Of a stretch of DNA of 5,011 nt, positions 1 to 5,011 are shown in pieces. Source of the stretch: Ascidiaceihabitans sp. (GTDB lineage: Bacteria; Pseudomonadota; Alphaproteobacteria; Rhodobacterales; Rhodobacteraceae); the NCBI GenBank assembly GCA_023301665.1, contig JALZUL010000264.1:1-5011 (forward strand). The letters run 5' to 3'. Numbering within the stretch: the first letter of the stretch is position 1; each line of letters begins with the position of its first letter. The position numbers and the translations under genes were made by a program. The notes below the pieces were generated by a model that did not search any database, was not told the origin of the DNA, and worked only from the letters and a program-made list of their open reading frames with translations.

Positions 1-1748
1 ATCGCTTGGCTGATCTGATCTTTGATCAACTCATCAAAGGCAACATCAGATTTCATCACCACAAAGAGCGGCATGAAGCTGTCCCGGCCAAGGAATTCAA
101 GGTCGACAACAAGACTGTCTTGGACGCTGTCTATGCCTTCAACGGCTTGGTAAATCTCGGCTGACCCCATGCGCAATCCTTTTCGATTGATTGTCGCATC
201 AGAACGGCCATAAATAATCGACGCGCCGTTTTGTTTGATTTCGATCCAATCGCCGTGACGCCACACTCCATCATAGGTGTCGAAGTAACTGTCATGAAGG
301 CGGCTGCCATCCGTATCCCCCCAAAAGAACAGGGGCATCGAGGGGAGCGGCTGCGTGCAGACCAATTCGCCGACCTCCCCAACTAACGCGTTACCGTCTG
401 GGTCAAAGGCATGCACAGCGGTCCCCAAAGCACGACATTGCATTTCGCCTGCACGTACTGGCATCGCCGGATGCCCTAAGACAAAAGCCCCCGCAAGATC
501 GGTGCCCCCCGATATCGGCGCCAGCCAGACATCTTCTTTCACCTCTGAATAGATCCAATCATACGCATCACTCGAAAGCGGAGATCCAGTAGATCCAATT
601 GAGCGCAATGCCTCAAGGTCTAGGTCATTTTTCGGGCTAACGCCTGCTTTTAGACAGCTCGCAAAGAACGCGGCACCTGCGCCAAAAAACGTCAACTCCT
701 CATCCGCAACGAACTGCCAGACCACTTCCATATCCGGATAATGCGGAGCCCCGTCAAACAAAGCCACCGTGGCACCCTGCCCCAAGGCAAGCCATTGCGC
801 ATTCCACATGATCCATCCGGACGAGGTAAGCCAAGAAAACCGATCCTTAGGTCCAATGTCGTGATGCAAGGCCTGTTTGCTGGCTTCCAACAAAATACCA
901 ACCTGACCGTGAACAATCGGTTTTGGATCACCTGTTGTGCCAGACGAATAGACGATCCAAAGCGGATGATCCGGTCCAACCTGGGTGTACTCAATTGGGA
1001 CGTCTTGTTCGGTGAGCTCGTCCCAAGGGATCCATCCCTCGGACATGGCACCTGCGACTGGGATCAGTATCCGGTCCGTAAGCGTGACCAACCCCTGAGA
1101 TATTTGGCTAAGGGCATCACGTTTGTCGATCAGCCTCCCTGCATAAGTATAGCCATCTTGGGCGATCAACACCTTTGGTTCAATTTGTTGGAACCGGTCA
1201 AGGATCGCAACATGGCCCATATCCGGCGCACATAGTGACCACACAGCCCCAAGGCTTGAGGTCGCCAAGAAAGCGATGAGCGCTGTTTCCGTGTTGGGTA
1301 ATATCGCAACAACGCGGTCGCCTTGCTTCACGCCCATTTCGCGTAGGCTGGCGGCAACACTCCCGACTTGTCTGGTCAATTCCGCCCAGCTTAGGGATTT
1401 TCGGCTAAAGGTCTCGGAATGAACAACTAGGGCTTCTTGGTCTGGCGCTTTCAATCCATGGCGCAGAATATTCTGTGCGTAGTTTAAACGCGCATCTGGA
1501 AACCACTGCGCGGACGCAACGCCGCGATCTGCCAAAACGCGTGTGTATGTTTCGCTACAGACGATGTCTGAAAATTCCCAGATAGACGACCAAAAGCCGT
1601 CGAGATCAGAAATGCTCCAATCCCACATCGCGTTGTAGTCTTTAAACTTTAGGTCGCGGTTCTGCTCGAGCCAGCGCTCATATTGCGCCATACTAGAGCG
1701 ATCTGCACGCTGCCCGCTTGGTGTCCATAAGATTGGATTGTCCGCCAT
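1..1748 (-). CDS. Acetoacetyl-CoA synthetase (acetoacetate-CoA ligase), 3' end outside window
   Basis: Cytoplasmic ANL-superfamily adenylating enzyme that converts acetoacetate, ATP and CoA to acetoacetyl-CoA, AMP and PPi, feeding ketone-body, leucine-derived or polyhydroxybutyrate carbon into central metabolism. I translated 582 codons by hand with no stop. The N-terminus (MADNPILWTPSG) and the family-typical GAVWSLCAPDMG (about 167-178) fit this enzyme. The phosphate-binding A3 loop is YSSGTTGDPKPIVHG (267-281). Further family blocks are SSGWIMWN (308-315), GSTGSPL (385-391), ISGGTD (412-417), GEMQCRALG (434-442), WRHGDW (496-501) and YGRSDATINRKG (513-524). Family members are about 650 residues, so roughly 70 residues lie beyond the left edge, including the C-terminal catalytic lysine (A10). 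The ATG at 1746-1748 overlaps the hydrolase stop by one base and has a GGAG seven bases upstream, so translation is probably coupled. Alternatives such as plain acetyl-CoA synthetase fit worse because of the SGGTD and GEMQCRALG blocks. A symbol (acsA/aacS) is not used consistently for this family. Confidence 0.95.
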   Translation of the reverse strand, partial: MADNPILWTPSGQRADRSSMAQYERWLEQNRDLKFKDYNAMWDWSISDLDGFWSSIWEFSDIVCSETYTRVLADRGVASAQWFPDARLNYAQNILRHGLKAPDQEALVVHSETFSRKSLSWAELTRQVGSVAASLREMGVKQGDRVVAILPNTETALIAFLATSSLGAVWSLCAPDMGHVAILDRFQQIEPKVLIAQDGYTYAGRLIDKRDALSQISQGLVTLTDRILIPVAGAMSEGWIPWDELTEQDVPIEYTQVGPDHPLWIVYSSGTTGDPKPIVHGQVGILLEASKQALHHDIGPKDRFSWLTSSGWIMWNAQWLALGQGATVALFDGAPHYPDMEVVWQFVADEELTFFGAGAAFFASCLKAGVSPKNDLDLEALRSIGSTGSPLSSDAYDWIYSEVKEDVWLAPISGGTDLAGAFVLGHPAMPVRAGEMQCRALGTAVHAFDPDGNALVGEVGELVCTQPLPSMPLFFWGDTDGSRLHDSYFDTYDGVWRHGDWIEIKQNGASIIYGRSDATINRKGLRMGSAEIYQAVEGIDSVQDSLVVDLEFLGRDSFMPLFVVMKSDVAFDELIKDQISQA

Positions 1749-2953
1749 TACAAAGCTCCGTGCACCAACGCTTTGAGCTGCGCCCGCAATGGGTAAGTCG
1801 ATGACGGTGTCAGTTGTGTGAAGAACACAATCGACAATTCATGAACCGGATCGATCCAAAAGAAAGTCGACGCCATACCACCCCAACTGAAATCGCCAAC
1901 GGACCCAGGTGTTCTTGCGCGCGCGGGATCAAGAACCACAGCACCGCCGATGCCAAAGCCCATGCCCTCCATTGGTTGCTCTGCAAAGCTCTGTGGGCCC
2001 ATCGATGCGATCTCACCCGCAAGATGGTTGCGCATCATAAAGGCCGTGTTTGACGGCGACAAAAGCCGCTGGCCATTCAGCCTGCCGCTTTGGCGTAGGA
2101 CCTCGCAAAATTTCATGTAGTCATCAATAGTGCCAACCAAACCACCGCCACCTGAATACATCGATGCGTCAAGAAAAGGCGAGTTTTCCGTGCGATCGAC
2201 ACATCGCATCGTATTTCCACCGGTTTGAACAGCATTTAGGTCCATCGGGTCACCAGACAGTGCTGTGTAGAGCGCTGCAAACCTATCAGTTGCGTCCTTC
2301 GGCAGTGAAAACGCAGTCTGTGTCATTTCGAGTGGTTGGAAAACACGTTCTTCAAACACTTGGGCAAGGTTTTGACCGGTCACCACTTCGATGACACGCC
2401 CGATGACGTCGATACCCACTGAATACTCCCAACGTTTCCCCGGCTTAAAGGACAATGGAAACTGAGCAAGGTCGCGGCACATGTCGGCCAAAGCACCCTG
2501 ATTGGGCTTGAATAGCAGGTCGACCTCATTCATCGCCGCGGCCAAAACCCCTGGGTTAAACGGGTAACTCAAACCAGATGTATGGGTCAGGCATTGGTGC
2601 AATGTTGGACAGGCGCAAGGTTCTGTTTGATCAATCGATGTCGCCCCATCCACAAGCGCGGTGCAATTTGAAAACTCTGGCAGGAATGCTGAAAGCGGCT
2701 GGTCCAGATATACCAAGCCCTCTTCAACCAACATCATCAAAACGAACGACGTAATCGGCTTGGTCATCGAATATATGCGTGCCACGGTCTCGCGGTCGAA
2801 TGGCTCAGGTTGATCTGTGTCTCGCAACCCAGTCTGGTGAAAAAAGACGTCCTCGCCTGCTTGTTTGATTAAAACAGAACAGCCCGCCAACTTGTCATTC
2901 TCAACATAAGCGTTCATCCAAGGTGCGATACGCGCCAATGACTTTTCGTGCAT
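1748..2953 (-). CDS. Beta-lactamase-family serine hydrolase (EstB-like esterase type)
   Basis: A 401-residue serine hydrolase of the class C beta-lactamase / penicillin-binding-protein fold (Pfam Beta-lactamase type). The nucleophile motif SxxK is SMTK at 62-65, preceded by RIY as usual in the family. LTHTSGL is at 122-128. The second active-site element is Tyr177 in WEYSVGIDVIGRVIE, with YSV instead of the YxN of true beta-lactamases. A glycine stretch GGGGLVGTIDDY follows at 268-279, and WGG at 357-359 stands where beta-lactamases have KTG. This YS.../WGG pattern matches EstB-type esterases rather than antibiotic-degrading enzymes, so resistance is unlikely. I see no signal peptide at the N-terminus (MHEKSLARIAPWMNAYV), which points to the cytoplasm. 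The substrate is unknown: ester, short polyester oligomer, lactone or amide are all possible. The start has a good AAGGGA seven bases upstream. The gene leads an operon with acetoacetyl-CoA synthetase. Cysteines are unusually frequent just before LTHTSGL (113, 115, 121). Confidence 0.9.
   Translation of the reverse strand: MHEKSLARIAPWMNAYVENDKLAGCSVLIKQAGEDVFFHQTGLRDTDQPEPFDRETVARIYSMTKPITSFVLMMLVEEGLVYLDQPLSAFLPEFSNCTALVDGATSIDQTEPCACPTLHQCLTHTSGLSYPFNPGVLAAAMNEVDLLFKPNQGALADMCRDLAQFPLSFKPGKRWEYSVGIDVIGRVIEVVTGQNLAQVFEERVFQPLEMTQTAFSLPKDATDRFAALYTALSGDPMDLNAVQTGGNTMRCVDRTENSPFLDASMYSGGGGLVGTIDDYMKFCEVLRQSGRLNGQRLLSPSNTAFMMRNHLAGEIASMGPQSFAEQPMEGMGFGIGGAVVLDPARARTPGSVGDFSWGGMASTFFWIDPVHELSIVFFTQLTPSSTYPLRAQLKALVHGAL
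1756..1759 (-). promoter_or_regulatory. Ribosome binding site of acetoacetyl-CoA synthetase, inside the upstream gene
   Basis: GGAG on the minus strand lies seven bases before the ATG at 1748, within the last codons of the serine hydrolase gene. With the TAATG stop/start overlap it fixes the synthetase start and indicates translational coupling. Confidence 0.7.
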
Positions 2954-2960
2954 GAGGTGT

Positions 2961-2966
2961 TCCCTT
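2961..2966 (-). promoter_or_regulatory. Ribosome binding site of the serine hydrolase
   Basis: AAGGGA on the minus strand, seven bases before the ATG at 2953. It supports that start over internal methionines. Confidence 0.65.
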
Positions 2967-2975
2967 GAGGTTTTT

Positions 2976-2996
2976 CACGCAAGGACAAATTGCGTG
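2976..2996. promoter_or_regulatory. Perfect 7-bp inverted repeat upstream of the hydrolase operon (possible operator or 5' UTR hairpin)
   Basis: CACGCAA (2976-2982) and TTGCGTG (2990-2996) are exact reverse complements separated by seven bases (GGACAAA). The dyad is centred about 33 bases upstream of the hydrolase start and about 10 bases before its ribosome binding site. That position suits a repressor operator over the promoter or leader, or an RNA hairpin in the leader. On the minus strand it is followed by five A residues and not a T-tract, so it is not a terminator for that transcript. No regulator gene lies in the window. Confidence 0.45.
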
Positions 2997-3048
2997 TGTT
3001 CTTTCCAATACCCCAAGAGTGCCTGTTAACGGTAGGATTTCAAAGCCT

Positions 3049-3077
3049 CAATTTGACCCAACGAAACAATTGACCCA
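3049..3077. repeat. Pair of short direct repeats (CAATTTGACCCA / CAATTGACCCA)
   Basis: CAATTTGACCCA at 3049-3060 and CAATTGACCCA at 3067-3077 differ by one T, and their TGACCCA cores are spaced 17 bases apart. They lie about midway between the divergent genes. They could be paired half-sites for a transcription factor, or chance. Each also contains TTGACC, which resembles a -35 box, but no good -10 follows. Confidence 0.35.
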
Positions 3078-3203
3078 GCAACATACCCTACCAAGCTTTT
3101 TCAAAGAAAAATGCGTAAGGTCATCGGAAATTCAAACGACCAAAGACGTTCTTAATTTGATTTCGAAAATGGAATGAATAGCAATATGCAATAGATTGAA
3201 TTT

Positions 3204-3794
3204 ATGTATGATTTTGCAAGCCCAAATGCATTTCTGGTTCATAAAATGCTGCCCAAAATCGCGAGGGAACATGACGCTTGTGTTCTTTTTCGACCCGTTC
3301 TGATCGGCGGCGTTTTCAAAGCGACGAATAACAAAGCACCAATGGTGGCCTTTTCCGATATTCCGGGAAAGATCGGCTATATGCGGATCGAAATGACCCG
3401 ATTTATCGAACGCCACCAGATACCGTTTCATTTTAATTCCAACTTTCCAGTCAATACACTCAACGTGATGCGCGCGGGTATATTCGCGCAGGGAAAAGAC
3501 TGGGAAAGCAATTATATAGACGCCGTTTTTAATGCAATGTGGATTGATGATAAGGACATGTCGAACCCAGACATCATCGCTCACGTTCTTGAGATGGCAG
3601 ATGTTCCAAAAGATGACATTATGAACGCAATGCAAGACGCTGATATAAAAGTAAAACTGGCTGACGTTACCCAAGCTGCCGTTGACCGCAAGGTTTTTGG
3701 CCTACCTAGCATGTTTTTAGGAAACGAGATGTTCTTTGGAAAAGACTCATTGAACGATCTGACATGGCGTTTAGGGCAAAAAAAGCCGGCCTGA
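3204..3794 (+). CDS. 2-hydroxychromene-2-carboxylate isomerase / DsbA-family thioredoxin-fold protein (N-terminus uncertain)
   Basis: A 196-residue protein resembling NahD-type 2-hydroxychromene-2-carboxylate isomerases, which are kappa-class glutathione-transferase-like enzymes with a DsbA fold. The first strand and active-site loop MYDFASPNAFL carry Ser6-Pro7, equivalent to the glutathione-activating serine of NahD. NFPVNT (80-85) and VFGLPSMFLGNEMFFG (164-179, with the fold's cis-proline loop) are also family-typical. There is no CxxC, so it is not a disulfide oxidoreductase. Family members normally begin a few residues earlier. Here the same frame reads MQ, TAG, then IEF just before this ATG, so the natural N-terminal strand is interrupted by an amber codon at 3192-3194 and no clear ribosome binding site precedes 3204. 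The gene may be slightly shortened, may start at an unusual codon (ATT at 3195), or may be impaired. It is monocistronic, flanked by a divergent operon and a convergent one. No other aromatic-degradation gene is nearby, so its true substrate is unknown. It is visibly more AT-rich than its neighbours. Confidence 0.85.
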   Translation: MYDFASPNAFLVHKMLPKIAREHDACVLFRPVLIGGVFKATNNKAPMVAFSDIPGKIGYMRIEMTRFIERHQIPFHFNSNFPVNTLNVMRAGIFAQGKDWESNYIDAVFNAMWIDDKDMSNPDIIAHVLEMADVPKDDIMNAMQDADIKVKLADVTQAAVDRKVFGLPSMFLGNEMFFGKDSLNDLTWRLGQKKPA

Positions 3795-3854
3795 AAACGA
3801 AAGCGTCAAACCGTTTTTGGTCGTTTTGTTCGGGCCTTTTTGTTGGGGCTTTTT
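3780..3854. terminator. Candidate bidirectional terminator between convergent genes
   Basis: Nested complementary segments span the gap between the isomerase and livF. AAAAAGCC (3780-3787) pairs with GGCTTTTT (3847-3854), and inside it AAAACGA (3794-3800) pairs with TCGTTTT (3821-3827). Read on the plus strand the structure ends in five T residues; on the minus strand it ends in seven. That is expected for a terminator shared by two converging transcripts. The outer arm overlaps the last codons of the isomerase, and the loop between the arms is long, so the exact fold is uncertain. A near-repeat GGGCCTTTTTG / GGGGCTTTTTG (3832-3842 and 3845-3855) adds alternative T-tracts. Confidence 0.45.
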
Positions 3855-3855
3855 G

Positions 3856-4557
3856 CTAAACCTCCAGCCATTCTTTACGTACATCTTCACGGGTGCGCAG
3901 CTCATCCGGTGTGCCCTCAAACACAACCTGACCATGCCCCATAACATAGACGCGGTCTGCAATATCCATCGCTATCGACAGTTTTTGTTCAACCAATAAC
4001 GTCGAAACCCCACGCCGCGCGATCTCTTGTAGAACATCAGCAACACGTGTCACCATTTGCGGCGATAGACCTTCAGTCGGTTCGTCAATCATTACCAAAT
4101 CAGGGTCCCCCATCAACGTCCGACACATCGTCAGCATTTGTTGCTCGCCGCCCGACATCACCGAGGCCTCAACATCTGCGCGTTCCTTGAGGTTTGAGAA
4201 CATGTCGAACATATTTTCCATCGTCCAACGCCCCGCCCCCTCTTTTTGACCAGGTTTCAAACCTAAGATCAGATTTTGTCGGGTTGTGAGGCCCGGAAAA
4301 ATATCGCGGTTTTCTGGCACGTACCCGAGACCAAGATTTGCAATCTCAAACGCTTTCTTACCCGCGACCTCTTGGCCCCGAAACTTGACCGATCCCTTGG
4401 GTTCGACTTCACCCATGATCGCTTTGCATGTGGTTGAACGCCCAACACCGTTGCGGCCCAAAAGCGCGACGATCTCCCCCTCTTGAATGTTCAAGTTTAC
4501 GCCTTGCAGGATATGGGATTTACCATAATAGGCATGTAGGTCTGTGACTTCTAACAT
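3856..4557 (-). CDS. livF: Branched-chain amino acid type ABC transporter ATP-binding protein LivF
   Basis: A 233-residue cytoplasmic ATPase subunit of a high-affinity LIV-type importer, working as a heterodimer with LivG on the LivH/LivM permeases. The N-terminus MLEVTDLHAYYGKSHILQGV is typical of LivF. The Walker A region is GRNGVGRST (34-42), with Arg40 in place of the invariant lysine. The Q-loop region is YVPENRDIFPGLT (79-91), the signature MSGGEQQ (134-140) and Walker B LVMIDEPTEGLSP (154-166). The switch position has Gln191 (LLVEQ) rather than His, as in E. coli LivF. Length is normal (about 235). The ATG overlaps the livG stop (TGATG). Binding protein and permease genes should lie further right, outside the window. 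The substrate could be leucine/isoleucine/valine or another small amide or acid, since LivF homologues serve several substrates. Confidence 0.93.
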   Translation of the reverse strand: MLEVTDLHAYYGKSHILQGVNLNIQEGEIVALLGRNGVGRSTTCKAIMGEVEPKGSVKFRGQEVAGKKAFEIANLGLGYVPENRDIFPGLTTRQNLILGLKPGQKEGAGRWTMENMFDMFSNLKERADVEASVMSGGEQQMLTMCRTLMGDPDLVMIDEPTEGLSPQMVTRVADVLQEIARRGVSTLLVEQKLSIAMDIADRVYVMGHGQVVFEGTPDELRTREDVRKEWLEV

Positions 4558-5011
4558 CAGTGCTCCGCCTCCAGAACTTCACCCAAGTAGGCCTCTTGGA
4601 CACGCGGATTTTTACGCACCTCTTCAGGGCGGCCTGTCGCGATGATTTCACCGTAAACCAACACTGAAATGTAATCGGCGAGACCAAAGACCACGCCCAT
4701 GTCGTGCTCTACCATGATCAGTGTTTTGCCCTCTGTCACGGTGCGGATCAGCTCAACGATGTAGTCCGTTTCCGAGTGGCTCATACCAGCGGTCGGCTCG
4801 TCCAGCATGATGACATCTGCGCCACCAGCAATTGTGATGCCGATCTCAAGCGCGCGCTGCTCAGCATATGAAAGAACACCAGCAGGCAGATTGCGACGTG
4901 CTGTCAGATTGATCTGCTCCAAGACCGCCTCTGTCCCTTCTGTCAGTGCTTTTGAGCGGGCCACAAGGTTCCAGAACGAATATTTGTACCCCATTGACCA
5001 CAGCAAAGAGC
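4557..5011 (-). CDS. livG: Branched-chain amino acid type ABC transporter ATP-binding protein LivG, C-terminal part
   Basis: The C-terminal 150 or so residues of the LivG ATPase subunit, partner of LivF. The reading frame stays open to the right edge, so the true start and the Walker A motif are outside; the TTG at 5006 is an internal leucine codon. The visible part contains the degenerate LivG-type signature LSYAEQRALEIG, the Walker B segment VIMLDEPTAGMS with catalytic glutamate, and the switch histidine in IMVEHDMGVVFGLADYISVL. It ends with the family-typical C-terminus (EEVRKNPRVQEAYLGEVLEAEH, last 22 residues), where EAYLG is diagnostic for LivG. Replacement of LSGGQ by LSYxxQ is normal in LivG (E. 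coli has LAYGQQ). The stop TGA overlaps the livF ATG by one base, indicating an operon read right to left. The gene order livG then livF is the usual one. Confidence 0.93.
   Translation of the reverse strand, partial: SLLWSMGYKYSFWNLVARSKALTEGTEAVLEQINLTARRNLPAGVLSYAEQRALEIGITIAGGADVIMLDEPTAGMSHSETDYIVELIRTVTEGKTLIMVEHDMGVVFGLADYISVLVYGEIIATGRPEEVRKNPRVQEAYLGEVLEAEH
4563..4572 (-). promoter_or_regulatory. Tandem Shine-Dalgarno of livF inside livG
   Basis: The minus strand reads GGAGGCGGAG. The GGAG nearest the gene is five bases before the livF ATG, and a second GGAGG lies further upstream. Together with the one-base livG/livF overlap this sets the livF start and implies coupled translation. 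Confidence 0.65.

Larger units (their letters stand above)
2954..3203. other. Divergent intergenic region
   Basis: These 250 bases separate the minus-strand hydrolase operon from the plus-strand isomerase gene and must hold both promoters. The part near the isomerase is AT-rich. I could not pick sigma-70 type -35/-10 pairs with correct spacing on either strand with confidence. The region does contain the inverted repeat at 2976-2996 and the direct repeats at 3049-3077. A 70-codon open frame on the plus strand (2965-3177) has no recognisable product and is taken as chance. Confidence 0.6.

Noticed and set aside
692..1051. 119-codon minus-strand open frame in another frame of the synthetase
   Set aside because: It overlaps the real synthetase frame on the same strand, and the product shows no family features.
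741..1235. 164-codon plus-strand open frame opposite the synthetase gene
   Set aside because: It is antisense to a well-conserved acetoacetyl-CoA synthetase region that includes the A3 loop, and its translation has no recognisable domain.
1748..2953. The serine hydrolase as an antibiotic-resistance beta-lactamase
   Set aside because: It has Tyr-Ser-Val instead of YxN, WGG instead of KTG, and no signal peptide. This fits EstB-like esterases, not class C beta-lactamases.
2965..3177. 70-codon plus-strand open frame in the divergent intergenic region
   Set aside because: Low-information translation, no recognisable family, and it covers the expected promoter region and the inverted repeat.
3132..3674. 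180-codon minus-strand open frame opposite the isomerase
   Set aside because: The plus-strand frame has clear isomerase motifs, while this one is an antisense shadow with no recognisable domain.
4557..5006. TTG at 5006 as the start of livG
   Set aside because: The frame continues open to the window edge, and a 149-residue product would lack the Walker A half of the ATPase. The codon is an internal leucine.
1..5011. A new defence, mobile or multi-gene system
   Set aside because: All five genes belong to recognisable metabolic or transport families. I saw no transposase, integrase, nuclease, toxin-antitoxin pair, repeat array or attachment site.

Overview
The window looks like a piece of an alphaproteobacterial chromosome, most likely Rhodobacterales (Roseobacter-type). 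The evidence is the style of the proteins (an acetoacetyl-CoA synthetase, a LivG/LivF pair and a NahD-like isomerase), tightly packed genes with one-base stop/start overlaps, and a GC content of roughly one half. This assignment rests on recognition by eye, not on a search. I see no mobile element, CRISPR array, tRNA or rRNA, and no intergenic stretch longer than about 250 bases.

Layout, left to right. (1) Bases 1-2953, minus strand, hold a two-gene operon. A 401-residue beta-lactamase-fold serine hydrolase (2953 to 1748) is followed, with a TAATG overlap, by acetoacetyl-CoA synthetase (1748 to the left edge; the last C-terminal residues are outside). (2) Bases 2954-3203 are a divergent intergenic region. 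It carries a perfect 7-bp inverted repeat just upstream of the hydrolase ribosome binding site and a pair of near-identical direct repeats. (3) Bases 3204-3794, plus strand, encode a 2-hydroxychromene-2-carboxylate isomerase / DsbA-like thioredoxin-fold protein. Its family-typical N-terminus appears to be cut by an in-frame TAG at what would be codon 3. (4) Bases 3795-3855 separate convergent genes and form a plausible bidirectional terminator. (5) Bases 3856-5011, minus strand, hold livF and the C-terminal part of livG, the two ATPases of a branched-chain amino acid type ABC importer, again overlapping by one base (TGATG).

How they may work together: a LivFG importer takes up branched-chain amino acids or related small substrates. 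Leucine breakdown yields acetoacetate, which acetoacetyl-CoA synthetase activates for entry into central or polyhydroxybutyrate metabolism. The coupled serine hydrolase may release a substrate (for example a 3-hydroxyacid from an ester or oligomer) that feeds the same route, but this is inference from gene order. The isomerase stands alone between the two operons and its substrate is not evident.

The window reads as ordinary metabolic and transport genes. I found no convincing new multi-gene system. The points most worth checking are the early amber codon in the isomerase, the Walker A lysine-to-arginine change in LivF, the hydrolase/synthetase coupling, and the dyad upstream of that operon.
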